A stretch of DNA of 64,000 nucleotides from Halorubellus salinus. Lineage in GTDB: Archaea > Halobacteriota > Halobacteria > Halobacteriales > Natrialbaceae. Position numbers and translations under genes: made by a program. This document shows positions 16,634 through 26,665 of this stretch, one piece after another. A model generated the notes under the pieces. The model saw only the letters and a list, made by a program, of their open reading frames with translations, did no database searches and had not been told where the DNA came from. The DNA lies in the NCBI RefSeq assembly GCF_020567525.1, contig NZ_JAJCVI010000005.1:1-64000 (forward strand), written 5' to 3'. Position 1 is the first letter of the stretch. Every line of letters begins with the position of its first letter.

Positions 16634-16966
16634 ATGCCGAGGCCAGAGGTTCTCGAACGCATCAAGACGGCCGAAGGAGAGGCCGACGACATCATCGCGG
16701 AGGCCGAGGCCGACCGCGAGGAACGGATCTCCGACGCCCGCGAACGTGCCGAAGACATCCGGCAGGAGGCCGAAGAAGAGGCGCGAGCGCTCGAGGCAGA
16801 CCGCCTCGAGGACGCCCGCGAAGAGATAGAGACCGAGCGCGACCGCATCCTCGAGGACGGCGAGGAAGAACGCGAGCGCCTCCGGTCTCGCGCCGAGGGC
16901 AGAGTCGACGACGTCGTCGACTTCGTCCTCGAGCGCTTCACGGAGGAGGTACATGCTCAGACCTGA
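16634..16966 (+). CDS. atpH: A-type ATP synthase subunit H
   Basis: This peripheral-stalk subunit has 110 residues, nearly all an acidic coiled coil rich in Glu, Arg and Ala (ERIKTAEGEADDIIAEAEADREE). It pairs with subunit E to hold the catalytic head against the membrane subunit I. The start is supported by a CCAAATAGGCG box near 16597, about 30 bases before the ATG. The 3' end overlaps the start of atpI by 14 bases. This is the first gene of the ATP synthase operon. Confidence 0.92.
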   Translation: MPRPEVLERIKTAEGEADDIIAEAEADREERISDARERAEDIRQEAEEEARALEADRLEDAREEIETERDRILEDGEEERERLRSRAEGRVDDVVDFVLERFTEEVHAQT

Positions 16967-19088
16967 GCGGATGAGTAAGGTCTCGGTGACGGGGTCCAAG
17001 GCGGTGATGGACGACGTCATCGAGGCAGTACACGAACTGAACCTCGTCCACCTCAGCGACTACGACGGTTCCTGGGAGGGCTTCGACAACGGCGACCCGG
17101 TCGAGGGCGCCGAGGAGGCCTCCGAGAAGCTCGTGACGGTTCGGTCGCTCGAGAACATCCTCGAGGTCGACGCCGCGGACGCCGGCCCGAGTCGCATCGT
17201 CACCGAGGACGCGCTCGAGGAGGAACTCGAGGAGGTCCGCCAGGAGGCGAACCGTCTCGACGACCGCCGCGACGAGCTCGAGGACGAGCTCCGCGACGTC
17301 GAGGAGCGGATCGATTCGATGGCGCCGTTCGCGACGCTCGGGACGCCCCTGCATCTCCTCTCCGGCTACGACAGTCTCGAGGTTCGCGTCGGCGAAGGTG
17401 ACGCCGACGGCGTCCGCGAGGCGCTCCGTGGTGCCGCGGTCGTCCGCGAGTTCGAGGTCGAGGAGGCCGACGGCGTCGTCGCCGTCTACGTCTACCCCGA
17501 GTCGAACGCGCGCGAGGACTTCCTCGACGACCTCCTCGTCGGCGTCGACTTCACCACCCTCGACATCCCCGAGGACGCCGAAGGGAACCCCTCGGAGTAC
17601 ATCGAGGAGCTCCGCCATCGCAAGCAGCGTCTCGAGTCGAAGCTGAACACGGTCGAGGACGAGCTCGACGACCTCCGTCTGGAGGTCGCGAGCTTCCTGC
17701 TCGCCGCCGAGGAACGCCTGAGTATCGACGTGCAGCGCTCGGAGGCGCCACTGCAGTTCGCGACGACGGAGAACGCGTTCATCGCCGAGGGCTGGATTCC
17801 GACCGACCGCGTGGACTCGCTGCGCGCGACGGTCGGTGACGCCGTCGGCGACCGCGCGGACGTCGAGGAGCTCGAACGTGCGGACTACAACCAGCACGGC
17901 GAGCCCGAGCACACCGAGGCCGTCACGGACGGCGGCAGTACGGTGTCGATGGACGAGCAGCCACCGACGGTGATGGAGAACGACTCGCTCTCGAAGCCGT
18001 TCGAGCCGCTGACGAAGATGGTCGGCATCCCGAAGTACTCCGAGATCGACCCGACGATGATCATCATGCTGACGTTCCCGTTCTTCTACGGGTTCATGAT
18101 CGGGGACCTCGGGTACGGTATCCTCTACGCCGCTGCCGGCTACGGTATCTACAGCAAGTTCGACGCGGAGATCATCAAGGGCATCGGCGCTATCGCGATG
18201 TTCGCGGGCGGCTTCACGATGCTGTTCGGCGTGCTGTACGGCGAGATATTCGGGATGCACGTCCTCGGCGAGGTCCTGTTCGGTGGGAAGCCGCCGCTGC
18301 ACAAGGGCCTCCAGCCGGCGTTCGGCTACTACGCACGGTCGTTCCTCGTGCTGAGCCTCGTCGCCGGCATCGTCCACATGACCATCGGGTTCTGGTTCGG
18401 GTTCTGGAACGACCGGAGTCACGGGCTCGTGGACGCGTTCACGCACAACCTCGCGTGGTGGTTCCTGATGATCGGCGTCTGGGGTTGGATATTCAGTGAC
18501 GTCGCGCTCGACCAGAAGCGGGACATCCTGTTCGCGCCACTGGCGGAGGCACACATCATCTCGTCGGCCAACGGCCTGCCGGAGGTCGTCGGCTGGGGGA
18601 GCCTCTTCGTGTTCGGGTTCATCGGCCTGGCCGGCATCCTCTACGGTGAGTACCAGGAGTACGGCTTCATCGGGCTCATCATCGGTGGACTGGAGACGCC
18701 GAACGCGCTCGTGAACGTCCTCTCGTACATCCGGATGGCGGGCGTCCTCCTGGCGAAGGCCGGGATGGCGCTCGTCGTCAACCTCCTGTTCTGGGGGGCC
18801 TACGAGTACGAGGGCGAGATTCACTACATGACGAGCTACGGTCCCGAGGGTGTCGAGCACGGTGAGATCCTGTTCGGTGGCCTCGTCCACGGCGGCGTCG
18901 CGTTCGCCGTCCTGGGCGTCCTCATCTTCGTCGTCGGGCACCTGCTCGTCCTCATCCTCGGCGTGACGAGCGCGGGCCTGCAGGGCGTGCGTCTCGAGTT
19001 CGTCGAGTTCTTCAACAAGTTCTACGAGGGCGGCGGTCGCGTGTTCGAACCGTTCGGGTACGAACGCAAGCACACGACAGAGGACTGA
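16953..19088 (+). CDS. atpI: A-type ATP synthase subunit I (a-subunit)
   Basis: This is the membrane stator subunit, which carries the proton half-channels. It has 711 residues. The N-terminal ~360 residues are cytoplasmic, with long coiled-coil arms (EELEEVRQEANRLDDRRDELE). The C-terminal half has about eight membrane segments. The segment LVNVLSYIRMAGVLLAKAG carries the conserved Arg that faces the rotor glutamate. ATG at 16971 is an alternative start. It overlaps atpH and is separated from atpK by a 194-base spacer with its own promoters. Confidence 0.95.
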   Translation: MLRPERMSKVSVTGSKAVMDDVIEAVHELNLVHLSDYDGSWEGFDNGDPVEGAEEASEKLVTVRSLENILEVDAADAGPSRIVTEDALEEELEEVRQEANRLDDRRDELEDELRDVEERIDSMAPFATLGTPLHLLSGYDSLEVRVGEGDADGVREALRGAAVVREFEVEEADGVVAVYVYPESNAREDFLDDLLVGVDFTTLDIPEDAEGNPSEYIEELRHRKQRLESKLNTVEDELDDLRLEVASFLLAAEERLSIDVQRSEAPLQFATTENAFIAEGWIPTDRVDSLRATVGDAVGDRADVEELERADYNQHGEPEHTEAVTDGGSTVSMDEQPPTVMENDSLSKPFEPLTKMVGIPKYSEIDPTMIIMLTFPFFYGFMIGDLGYGILYAAAGYGIYSKFDAEIIKGIGAIAMFAGGFTMLFGVLYGEIFGMHVLGEVLFGGKPPLHKGLQPAFGYYARSFLVLSLVAGIVHMTIGFWFGFWNDRSHGLVDAFTHNLAWWFLMIGVWGWIFSDVALDQKRDILFAPLAEAHIISSANGLPEVVGWGSLFVFGFIGLAGILYGEYQEYGFIGLIIGGLETPNALVNVLSYIRMAGVLLAKAGMALVVNLLFWGAYEYEGEIHYMTSYGPEGVEHGEILFGGLVHGGVAFAVLGVLIFVVGHLLVLILGVTSAGLQGVRLEFVEFFNKFYEGGGRVFEPFGYERKHTTED

Positions 19089-19152
19089 CCGCTCACCTCG
19101 CGTTCTTCCGGTTCGAACGACACGTACTTGTGCCTCAGCGAGGTCAGACCGA

Positions 19153-19282
19153 AAACGTCTTTATATTTCCCCCCTGTGTTTCACGGTTATACGTCCGGTA
19201 CCGGCCGATTTCTTTGGGAAGTTTTATGGGTGCGCTGTGGCCAGTACGACCTGTCTGGTAGACACGGAGGACTACGCAAACT
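19153..19282 (+). promoter_or_regulatory. Internal promoters and leader of atpK
   Basis: Two AT-rich boxes lie in the 194-base gap after atpI: CTTTATATTT near 19155-19164 and AGTTTTATGG near 19219-19228. A GGAGG at 19267-19271 lies about 12 bases before the ATG. This is a rare clear ribosome-binding site in this window. It would allow extra transcription and translation of the c-ring subunit, which is needed in many copies. Confidence 0.5.
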
Positions 19283-19561
19283 ATGATGGAACTCGCAGAA
19301 CACGTACTCAATCTCGGTGTTGCACTGCAGAACGAAGGGTCGCAGACGGCCACATCCGGCCCCGCCATTGAAAAGCCCGCCGCTGCCGCGATCGGCATCG
19401 GTCTCGCCGCGCTCGGCTCCGGATACGCGGAGCGTGGGATCGGCGCAGCCGCGATCGGCGCGCTCGCCGAGGACTCGATCTCGACAGGTATCGCAATCCT
19501 GATGACGGTCCTGCCCGAGACGCTCGTCATCCTGGCGCTCGTCCCGCTGTTCGTCGGGTAA
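19283..19561 (+). CDS. atpK: A-type ATP synthase subunit K (c-ring subunit)
   Basis: This proteolipid makes up the rotor ring. It has 92 residues with a single hairpin of two membrane helices. The first is Gly/Ala-rich (IGIGLAALGSGYAERGIGAAAIG). The second carries the proton-binding glutamate in MTVLPETLVILAL. ATGs at 19283 and 19286 are both possible starts. It has its own leader with a Shine-Dalgarno sequence, and atpE follows after 22 bases. Confidence 0.95.
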   Translation: MMELAEHVLNLGVALQNEGSQTATSGPAIEKPAAAAIGIGLAALGSGYAERGIGAAAIGALAEDSISTGIAILMTVLPETLVILALVPLFVG

Positions 19562-19583
19562 CTAACCGCTTCGTTTTCCCACA

Positions 19584-20171
19584 ATGAGTCTGGATACAGT
19601 CGTTGAGGACATCCGGGACGAAGCCCGCGCGCGTGCGGAAGAGATACGAGCCGACGGTGAAGCGGAAGCCGACGAGATCGTCGAGCAGGCCGAGGCGGAC
19701 GCCGAGGAGACGATCGAGGAGGCAGAGCGCGCGGCGGAACGGACGGTCGAACAGGAGCGAGAACAGAAGCTCTCCAGCGCGAAGCTCGAGGCGAAGCAGA
19801 TGCGTCTCGAAGCGCGCCGCGACGTCCTCGAGGACGTCCGCGAACGCGTCGAGGACGCGCTCGCGTCGATGGAGGGCGACCGCCGCGAGGAGCTCACGAC
19901 CGCGCTGCTCGACGCTGCGAGCGTCGAGTTCGAGAGCGAGGAGAGCGTGAGCGTGTACGGTCGCGAGGACGACCAGGACCTGCTCGCCGACGTGGTCGCG
20001 GACTACGACGGCTACGAGGTCGCTGGCGTCCACGACTGCCTCGGTGGCGTCGTCGTCGAAGCCGACGAGAGTCGGGTTCGCGTGAACAACACGTTCGACT
20101 CCCTCCTGGCGGACGTCTGGGAGGACAACCTCAGAGACATCAGTAACCGGTTGTTCGACGAGGAAGAATGA
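19584..20171 (+). CDS. atpE: A-type ATP synthase subunit E
   Basis: This peripheral-stalk partner of subunit H has 195 residues. The N-terminal ~110 are an acidic coiled coil (EEIRADGEAEADEIVEQAEA). The C-terminal globular domain includes DCLGGVVVEADESRVRVNNTFDS, a family signature that binds the top of the catalytic head. Its stop overlaps the atpC start by four bases, so the two are translationally coupled. Confidence 0.94.
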   Translation: MSLDTVVEDIRDEARARAEEIRADGEAEADEIVEQAEADAEETIEEAERAAERTVEQEREQKLSSAKLEAKQMRLEARRDVLEDVRERVEDALASMEGDRREELTTALLDAASVEFESEESVSVYGREDDQDLLADVVADYDGYEVAGVHDCLGGVVVEADESRVRVNNTFDSLLADVWEDNLRDISNRLFDEEE

Positions 20172-21223
20172 GCAGCGCACAGGGAGCCAATCCGGAGTAC
20201 GTGAACGCGCGCATCCGGGCCCGCCGTGCGAAGCTGTTCGACGACGAGGACTACCGGAAGCTCGTCCGGATGGGACCGAGCGAGATCTCCCGGTACATGG
20301 AGGAGTCCGAGTACGAGGCGGAGATGAACGCGCTCGGGTCGCGTCACAGTGGCGTGGACCTCATCGAGTACTCGCTGAACCGGAACCTCGCGGAGAACTT
20401 CGAGGACATCCTCGATTGGGCTGGCGGTGGTCTCTACGAGCAGATCGCGTCGTATCTGCGGAAGTTCGACGCGTGGAACGTCAAGACGGTGCTCCGTGGC
20501 GTGTACTCGGGTGCGTCCCGCGACGAGGTCGCGTCCGACCTCATTCGAGCGGGCGAGTTCGACGACCGCTTCCTGGAGCGCTTGCTGGACGCGCAGTCCA
20601 TCGAGGGCGTCGTCGAGTTGCTCGACGGCACGATCTTCGAGCGCGGGATGGAGGCGGCGTTCCCCGAGTACGAGGAGACGGACGTCCTCGTGCCGCTCGA
20701 GAACGCCGCTGACCGCGCGTTCTACGAGAACCTCATCGCGGAGCTCGGCGACTACGAGCCCGACAGTGCACTCGCGCTGTACGCAGGGTTCCTGAAGGCC
20801 GAGATCGACTTCCGGAACGCGCGGAACGCGCTCCGGCTCGCGCGAAGTGGCGCGGACCTCGACCCCGCGGAGTACTACATCGCGGGCGGTGACCTGTTCT
20901 CGGAAGGACAGCTGTCGTCGCTCGTGTCGAGTACGAGCGAGCTCGTCTCCGTCATCCGGGACAGCGAGTACGGTGACGAGCTCGGGCAGGCGCTCGCGGA
21001 ACTCGAGGACGCGGATAGCCTCATCGGGTTCGAGCGTGCGCTGGACGCGGCACTCCAGGAGTACGCCGACCACCTGAGTCACGTGCACCCGCTCTCGGTC
21101 ACGCCCGTGCTCTCGTACATCATCGCGAAGGAGCGCGAGGTCAACAACATCCGTGCCATCGCGCGCGGTCGAGAGGCCGGGTTGAGCGAGGACGAGATCG
21201 AGAAGGAGCTGGTCACGATATGA
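20168..21223 (+). CDS. atpC: A-type ATP synthase subunit C
   Basis: This is the funnel-shaped subunit (V-type d homologue) that links the central stalk to the c-ring. It has 351 residues, all-helical, with the repeated three-lobe pattern of the family. Visible segments are YVNARIRARRAKLFDD at the start, YLRKFDAWNVKTVLRGVYSG in the middle, and PLSVTPVLSYIIAKEREVNNIRAIARGRE near the end. ATGA overlaps join it to atpE upstream and atpF downstream. Confidence 0.94.
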   Translation: MSSAQGANPEYVNARIRARRAKLFDDEDYRKLVRMGPSEISRYMEESEYEAEMNALGSRHSGVDLIEYSLNRNLAENFEDILDWAGGGLYEQIASYLRKFDAWNVKTVLRGVYSGASRDEVASDLIRAGEFDDRFLERLLDAQSIEGVVELLDGTIFERGMEAAFPEYEETDVLVPLENAADRAFYENLIAELGDYEPDSALALYAGFLKAEIDFRNARNALRLARSGADLDPAEYYIAGGDLFSEGQLSSLVSSTSELVSVIRDSEYGDELGQALAELEDADSLIGFERALDAALQEYADHLSHVHPLSVTPVLSYIIAKEREVNNIRAIARGREAGLSEDEIEKELVTI

Positions 21224-21540
21224 GTCAGGAGATCGCGGTCGTCGGCAGTCCGGACTTCACCACTGGCTTCAGGCTCGCTGGCGTCCGGAAGTTCTACAAC
21301 GTGGAGTCCGAGGACGCCGACGAGTTGGACGACGCCGTTCGCGAGGTCGCTCGCGACGAGGACGTCGGTATCGTCGTGATGCACGACGACGACGTCGCGG
21401 AGCTGTCCCGGGAGCCGCGGAGTATCGTGGATACGAGTATCGAACCGACGTTCGTGACGCTCGGCGGTGGTGCGGGCTCGGGCGGGCTGCGCGAGCAGAT
21501 CAAGCGAGCGATCGGTATCGACCTGATGGACGAGGACTAA
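21220..21540 (+). CDS. atpF: A-type ATP synthase subunit F
   Basis: This central-stalk regulatory subunit has 106 residues with a small Rossmann-like alpha/beta fold ([35 protein letters not shown]). It ends with the Gly-rich loop [22 protein letters not shown] before a C-terminal helix. It overlaps atpC by four bases and is one base from atpA. Confidence 0.94.
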   Translation: MSQEIAVVGSPDFTTGFRLAGVRKFYNVESEDADELDDAVREVARDEDVGIVVMHDDDVAELSREPRSIVDTSIEPTFVTLGGGAGSGGLREQIKRAIGIDLMDED

Positions 21541-21541
21541 T

Positions 21542-23308
21542 ATGAGTCAAGCAACAGACACTGACGTCCGCGAGGACGGCCAGATCGAGAGCGTGAGTGG
21601 TCCGGTCGTGACCGCCACGGACCTCGGTGCCCGGATGAACGACGTCGTCTACGTGGGCGACGAGGGACTGATGGGCGAGGTCATCGAGATCGAAGGGAAC
21701 CTGTACACGATTCAGGTGTACGAGGAGACGTCTGCGGTCGCACCGGGCGAGCCCGTCGAGAACACGGGCGAGCCGTTGAGCGTCGACCTCGGGCCGGGGA
21801 TGCTGGACACCATCTACGACGGTGTGCAGCGTCCGCTGGACGTGCTCGAGGAGAAGATGAACTCGGCGTTCCTCGACCGTGGTGTGGACGCGCCGGGTAT
21901 CGACCTGGAGAAGACCTGGGAGTTCGAGCCGACCGTCGAGGAAGGCGACGAGGTCGAGCCGGGTGACGTGATCGGGGTCGTCGACGAGACGGTCACGATC
22001 GAGCACAAGGTCATGGTCCCGCCGGATTACGAGGGTGGCGAGGTCGTCGCCATCGAGGCGGGGAACTTCACGGTCGAGGAGCCGGTTGCGGAGCTTTCCT
22101 CGGGCGAGGAGGTTCAGATGCGTCAGGAGTGGCCGGTTCGTGAGGCGCGGCCGGCTGGTGACAAGCAGACGCCGACGACGCCGCTCGTCTCGGGGCAGCG
22201 TATCCTGGACGGCTTGTTCCCGCTCGCGAAGGGTGGGACGGCGGCGATCCCGGGGCCGTTCGGGTCCGGGAAGACGGTCACCCAGCAGAGTCTGGCGAAG
22301 TTCTCTGACGCGGACATCGTCGTGTACATCGGGTGCGGTGAGCGTGGGAACGAGATGACGGAGGTCATCGACGACTTCCCGGAGCTCCCGGACCCGCAGA
22401 CGGGGAACGCGCTCATGGCGCGTACCTGCCTCATCGCGAACACGTCGAACATGCCGGTCGCGGCGCGCGAGTCCTGCGTGTACACGGGTATCACCATCGC
22501 GGAGTTCTACCGCGACATGGGGTACGACGTGGCGCTGATGGCGGACTCGACGTCGCGGTGGGCGGAGGCGATGCGCGAGATCTCCTCGCGTCTCGAGGAG
22601 ATGCCCGGCGAGGAGGGCTATCCGGCCTACCTCGCGGCGCGCCTCAGCCAGTTCTACGAGCGTGCAGGGTACTTCGAGACGATCAACGGCATGGAGGGCT
22701 CCATCTCGGTCATCGGCGCGGTGTCGCCGCCGGGTGGGGACTTCTCCGAGCCGGTCACGCAGAACACGCTCCGTATCGTGAAGACGTTCTGGGCGCTGGA
22801 CGCCGACCTCGCGGAACGGCGTCACTTCCCGGCTATCAACTGGGACGAGTCGTACTCGCTGTACAAGGACCAGCTCGACCCGTGGTACCGCGACAACGTC
22901 GCGGAGGACTTCCCGGAGATCCGCCAGTGGGCGGTCGACATCCTCGACGAGGAGGGTGAACTCCAGGAGATCGTGCAGCTCGTCGGGAAGGACGCCCTGC
23001 CCGAGGACCAGCGCCTGATCCTGGAGGTCGCGAAGTACCTCCGCGAGGCGTGGCTCCAGCAGAACGCGTTCATCGAGGTGGACCAGTACTGTCCGCCCGA
23101 GAAGACGTACCGCATCCTCCAGGCGATCAAGCACTTCAACGACGAGGCCTCCGAGGCGCTCGAGGCGGGCGTGCCGGTCGAGGAGATCCAGAACGTGGAT
23201 GCGGCACCGAAGCTGAACCGTATCGCGTCGACCGAGGACGACGAGGTCCCCGAGTTCGTGGACGACCTCGAGGAGTCCCTGTCGAACCAGCTGCGTGAAC
23301 TCTACTGA
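21542..23308 (+). CDS. atpA: A-type ATP synthase catalytic subunit A
   Basis: This is the catalytic subunit of the head, which makes ATP from ADP and phosphate. It has 588 residues. Order: N-terminal barrel ([14 protein letters not shown]), the non-homologous insert typical of A/V-type A subunits, the P-loop [14 protein letters not shown], the catalytic glutamate region [12 protein letters not shown]-like ([15 protein letters not shown]), and [25 protein letters not shown]. No intein is seen at the P-loop, a site used by inteins in some archaea. Two bases separate it from atpB. Confidence 0.97.
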   Translation: MSQATDTDVREDGQIESVSGPVVTATDLGARMNDVVYVGDEGLMGEVIEIEGNLYTIQVYEETSAVAPGEPVENTGEPLSVDLGPGMLDTIYDGVQRPLDVLEEKMNSAFLDRGVDAPGIDLEKTWEFEPTVEEGDEVEPGDVIGVVDETVTIEHKVMVPPDYEGGEVVAIEAGNFTVEEPVAELSSGEEVQMRQEWPVREARPAGDKQTPTTPLVSGQRILDGLFPLAKGGTAAIPGPFGSGKTVTQQSLAKFSDADIVVYIGCGERGNEMTEVIDDFPELPDPQTGNALMARTCLIANTSNMPVAARESCVYTGITIAEFYRDMGYDVALMADSTSRWAEAMREISSRLEEMPGEEGYPAYLAARLSQFYERAGYFETINGMEGSISVIGAVSPPGGDFSEPVTQNTLRIVKTFWALDADLAERRHFPAINWDESYSLYKDQLDPWYRDNVAEDFPEIRQWAVDILDEEGELQEIVQLVGKDALPEDQRLILEVAKYLREAWLQQNAFIEVDQYCPPEKTYRILQAIKHFNDEASEALEAGVPVEEIQNVDAAPKLNRIASTEDDEVPEFVDDLEESLSNQLRELY

Positions 23309-23310
23309 TC

Positions 23311-24729
23311 ATGAAGGAATACCAAACAATCACGGAGATCTCCGGACCGCTCGTGTTCGCGGAGGTCGACGAGGCCATCGGGTACGACGAGATGGTCGAG
23401 ATCGAGGCACCCGACGGTAGTACTCGCCGCGGGCAGGTGCTGGAGTCCAGCGAGGGCCTGGTCGCAATCCAGGTGTTCGAGGGGACGTCCGGTATCGACA
23501 TGGATTCGTCCGTTCGGTTCCTGGGCGAGACGATGAAGATGCCCGTGACCGAGGACCTCCTCGGGCGCGTGCTCGACGGTTCGGGGAACCCGATCGACGG
23601 TGGTCCCGACATCGTCCCGGAGGAGCGTCGCGACATCGTCGGCGAGGCGATCAATCCGTACGCTCGCGAGTACCCCGAGGAGTTCATCCAGACGGGTGTC
23701 TCGGGTATCGACGGCATGAACACGCTCGTCCGCGGCCAGAAGCTCCCGATCTTCTCGGGGTCCGGGCTCCCGCACAACGATCTGGCGCTCCAGATCGCGC
23801 GGCAGGCGACGGTCCCGGAGGAGTCCGAGGGCGGCGACGACGACGACGAGGAGTCGGAGTTCGCGGTCATCTTCGGCGCGATGGGTATCACGCAGGAGGA
23901 GGCCAACGAGTTCATGGCGGACTTCGAGCGCACGGGCGCACTCGAGCGTTCGGTGGTCTTCATGAACCTCGCGGACGACCCGGCCGTCGAGCGGACGGTC
24001 ACGCCGCGGCTGGCGTTGACGACTGCGGAGTACCTCGCGTTCGAGCACGGCTATCACACGCTCGTCATCCTCACGGACATGACGAACTACTGTGAGGCGC
24101 TGCGCGAGATCGGTGCGGCGCGCGAGGAGGTCCCGGGCCGTCGTGGCTACCCGGGGTACATGTACACGGACCTGGCGCAGATCTACGAGCGTGCGGGTCG
24201 CATCAAGGGCGTCGAGGGGTCGATCACGCAGATCCCGATCCTGACGATGCCGGGCGACGACGACACGCACCCGATCCCGGACCTGACGGGGTACATCACG
24301 GAGGGCCAGATCGTGATGGACCGCGACCTGAACAGTCAGGGATTGAAGCCGCCGGTGAACGTCCTGCCGAGCCTGTCGCGTCTGATGGACGACGGTATCG
24401 GCGAGGGCTTCACGCGTGCGGACCACGCGGACGTGTCCGACCAGATGTACGCGGCGTACGCGGAAGGTGAGGACCTCCGCGACCTCGTGAACATCGTCGG
24501 TCGCGAGGCGCTGTCCGAGCGTGACAACAAGTTCCTGGACTTCGCGGACCGCTTCGAGGCGGAGTTCGTCGACCAGGGCTTCCAGACGGACCGGTCGATC
24601 GACGAGACGCTCGACATCGGCTGGGAGTTGCTGTCGATGCTCCCGAAGACGGAGCTGAACCGCGTCGACGAGGAGCTCATCGAGGAGCACTACGTCGAGG
24701 ACGTCGGCGAGGAAGTCGCCGCCGACTGA
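23311..24729 (+). CDS. atpB: A-type ATP synthase regulatory subunit B
   Basis: This is the non-catalytic partner of subunit A in the hexameric head, with 472 residues. It has the degenerate nucleotide loop [18 protein letters not shown] instead of a true P-loop, plus [36 protein letters not shown] haloarchaeal acidic insert ([12 protein letters not shown]) follows the degenerate loop. In most haloarchaea atpD follows directly. Here a four-gene bacteriorhodopsin cassette of about 4.5 kb lies between atpB and atpD. Confidence 0.97.
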   Translation: MKEYQTITEISGPLVFAEVDEAIGYDEMVEIEAPDGSTRRGQVLESSEGLVAIQVFEGTSGIDMDSSVRFLGETMKMPVTEDLLGRVLDGSGNPIDGGPDIVPEERRDIVGEAINPYAREYPEEFIQTGVSGIDGMNTLVRGQKLPIFSGSGLPHNDLALQIARQATVPEESEGGDDDDEESEFAVIFGAMGITQEEANEFMADFERTGALERSVVFMNLADDPAVERTVTPRLALTTAEYLAFEHGYHTLVILTDMTNYCEALREIGAAREEVPGRRGYPGYMYTDLAQIYERAGRIKGVEGSITQIPILTMPGDDDTHPIPDLTGYITEGQIVMDRDLNSQGLKPPVNVLPSLSRLMDDGIGEGFTRADHADVSDQMYAAYAEGEDLRDLVNIVGREALSERDNKFLDFADRFEAEFVDQGFQTDRSIDETLDIGWELLSMLPKTELNRVDEELIEEHYVEDVGEEVAAD

Positions 24730-24853
24730 CGGTCTCTCTCGATTTCTTCGGTTCTCGGGTCGTCGAGGAGCGACGGCAATGGGTCGGTTCGTGGTTGGTG
24801 GTGGGTAACTGGTCGGGGTGTAGGAACTTGGTCGCTCGTGACGTACGTGAGGT

Positions 24854-26593
24854 ATGCGAGAGCACGAGAGCCCTCGGTCGGGCCGGTCTGTCCTGGCGGA
24901 TGGTGGGTCGAGCGTGTTCGAGGAGGAGCCGGTTCCGCCGCAGGGCGAGCGGGCGCGTGCGGTCCCGGTGACCGAGGCGGTCAAGCAGCAGGCGATGGAC
25001 GCGGCACCGGTCGGGATAACGCTCACCGACCCCTCGCTCCCGGATAACCCGCTGGTGTACGTGAACGATGCGTACGAGCGCATCACTGGGTATCGTCGCG
25101 AGGAGGTGATCGGGCGGAACTGTCGGCTCCTGCAGGGGCCGGAGACGCGGGAGGCGCCGGTCGCGAAGATGCGGGCGGCGGTCGCCGAGGCGGAGCCGGT
25201 GACGGTGACGTTACGGAACTACCGGAAGGACGGCGAGTTGTTCTGGAATCGCGTGGAGCTCGCGCCGTTGTTCGACGACGATGGCGAGGTCGCGTTCTAC
25301 GTCGGGTTCCAGTTGGACGTGACGCGTCGGAAGCATGCGGAGCGAGCGGCTCGGGAGCGGGCGCGAGCGTACCGCGACGAGCGGATGGCGTTGGAGGCGG
25401 TGCTGAGTCGCGTCGACGGGTTGCTCGCGGACGTGTCGGCGACGGTCGTGCAGGCGTCGACGCGCGAGGAGTTGCAAGCGCAGGTGTGTCGGTGCGTGGC
25501 GAGCACGCCGGAGTACGCGTTCGCGTGGGTCGGCGAGTACGGGCTGTCGGGCGAGACGGTCGATCCCGTCGTCGGGTTCGGTGGTGAGGCGGGTGCGCCG
25601 CGGCGCGTGGACGAGTTGTCGCTGTCGTTCGACGACGACGACCCGGTGGTGGCGGCGGTCGCGTCGAACACGATCCAGTTGCGGGATGCGAGCGAGTGCG
25701 CGAACGGACGGCTGCATGGGCCGGAGTGGCCGGACCGCTACGGGTCGGTCGCGGTCGTGCCGCTCTCGTACGGCGAGGTGACCTATGGCGTGCTCGCGGT
25801 GTACGCGGACGAGGAGGGTGCGTTCGACGAGCACGAGCGCGTGGTGCTGGCGTCCGTGGGGCGGACGGTGGCGACGGCGATCAACGCGGTGGAGTCCCAC
25901 GAGCGCGTGGTTGCGGATGGCGTCGCGGAGGCGCGGTTGGACGTCTCGGGGTCGGAGCTGTTCCCGGTCGTGCTCGCGGCGGGCCGCGAGTGCGAGGTTT
26001 CGTTCGCGGGTGCGGAGGTGGCGGACGGCGAGGTGTCCGTGCTCTGGGACGTGACTGGTGTCGACGCGGCGGTGGTGTTGGAGACGGCCGCGGCGTTCCC
26101 GGAGCTGTCGACGTCCGTGGTGGTGGACGGCGAGGACGGGTGTCTGGTGTCGATGACGGGGTCGATGGGCGAGCTCGTCGAGGGGCTTGCGGCGCGGGGT
26201 GTCGAGGTCACGTCGCTCTCGGCGGACGGTGACGGGGCGTCGCTCGTGCTGTCGATTCCCGCGGGCTGTGATGGGCGCGACGTGGTGTCGACGGTCCAGT
26301 CGCGGTTCCCGGGGGCGGCGCTGGAGGCGTACCGGTCGGGTGAACGGTCTGTTCGGACGCGTCGCGAGTTCGTCGCGGCGCTCGACGCGGACCTCACGGA
26401 TCGACAGCGGGCGGCGCTCGTCCGGGCGCACGCGGCGGGGTTCTTCGAGACGCCGCGAGCGGTCAGTGGGGAGACGCTCGCGGCGTCGATGGGCGTGTCG
26501 ACGTCGACGTTCCACGAGCACCTGCGGGCGGCGCTCCGGAAGGTCGTGGGCGAAGTCGTCGACGGCATCGCCCCGACCGACGGCCCGTTATAA
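24854..26593 (+). CDS. bat: Bat-type transcriptional activator with LOV-like PAS, GAF and HTH_10
   Basis: Bat activates bacteriorhodopsin and retinal genes at low oxygen and in light in Halobacterium. This one has 579 residues. Residues 45-165 form a PAS domain with full LOV signatures: GRNCRLLQGPET with the flavin-adduct cysteine at Cys90, then LRNYRKDGELFWN. Residues about 190-345 are a GAF domain. A linker follows, and residues about 520-570 are the bacterioopsin-activator HTH (LTDRQRAALVRAHAAGFFETPR, then GVSTSTFHEHLRAALRK). It lies directly upstream of bop on the same strand. Blue-light sensing is inferred from the cysteine motif. Confidence 0.92.
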   Translation: MREHESPRSGRSVLADGGSSVFEEEPVPPQGERARAVPVTEAVKQQAMDAAPVGITLTDPSLPDNPLVYVNDAYERITGYRREEVIGRNCRLLQGPETREAPVAKMRAAVAEAEPVTVTLRNYRKDGELFWNRVELAPLFDDDGEVAFYVGFQLDVTRRKHAERAARERARAYRDERMALEAVLSRVDGLLADVSATVVQASTREELQAQVCRCVASTPEYAFAWVGEYGLSGETVDPVVGFGGEAGAPRRVDELSLSFDDDDPVVAAVASNTIQLRDASECANGRLHGPEWPDRYGSVAVVPLSYGEVTYGVLAVYADEEGAFDEHERVVLASVGRTVATAINAVESHERVVADGVAEARLDVSGSELFPVVLAAGRECEVSFAGAEVADGEVSVLWDVTGVDAAVVLETAAAFPELSTSVVVDGEDGCLVSMTGSMGELVEGLAARGVEVTSLSADGDGASLVLSIPAGCDGRDVVSTVQSRFPGAALEAYRSGERSVRTRREFVAALDADLTDRQRAALVRAHAAGFFETPRAVSGETLAASMGVSTSTFHEHLRAALRKVVGEVVDGIAPTDGPL

Positions 26594-26625
26594 AGACAGG
26601 CCGAGAGAGACGGAAATTTCCGGTG

Positions 26626-26665
26626 GTGGAGTTAGTTCGGTCCCTCGCGTACATGTTAGCGTAGC
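26626..26665 (+). promoter_or_regulatory. bop promoter region with activator-site-like sequence
   Basis: AGTTCGG (26634-26640) matches the right half of the AGTTNGG core of the known Halobacterium bop upstream activator site. It lies about 25 bases before the ATG, slightly closer than in Halobacterium. The left half of that site (ACC) is not obvious. An ATAAAG sequence just after the bat stop (26590) could be a further box. Confidence 0.3.

Noticed and set aside
16938-19073. 711-codon minus-strand frame opposite atpI
   Set aside because: It mirrors the atpI gene exactly and has no recognisable content.
24336-24680. Minus-strand frames within atpB and the bop cassette
   Set aside because: All are Ser/Arg-rich shadows of strongly coding plus-strand genes.
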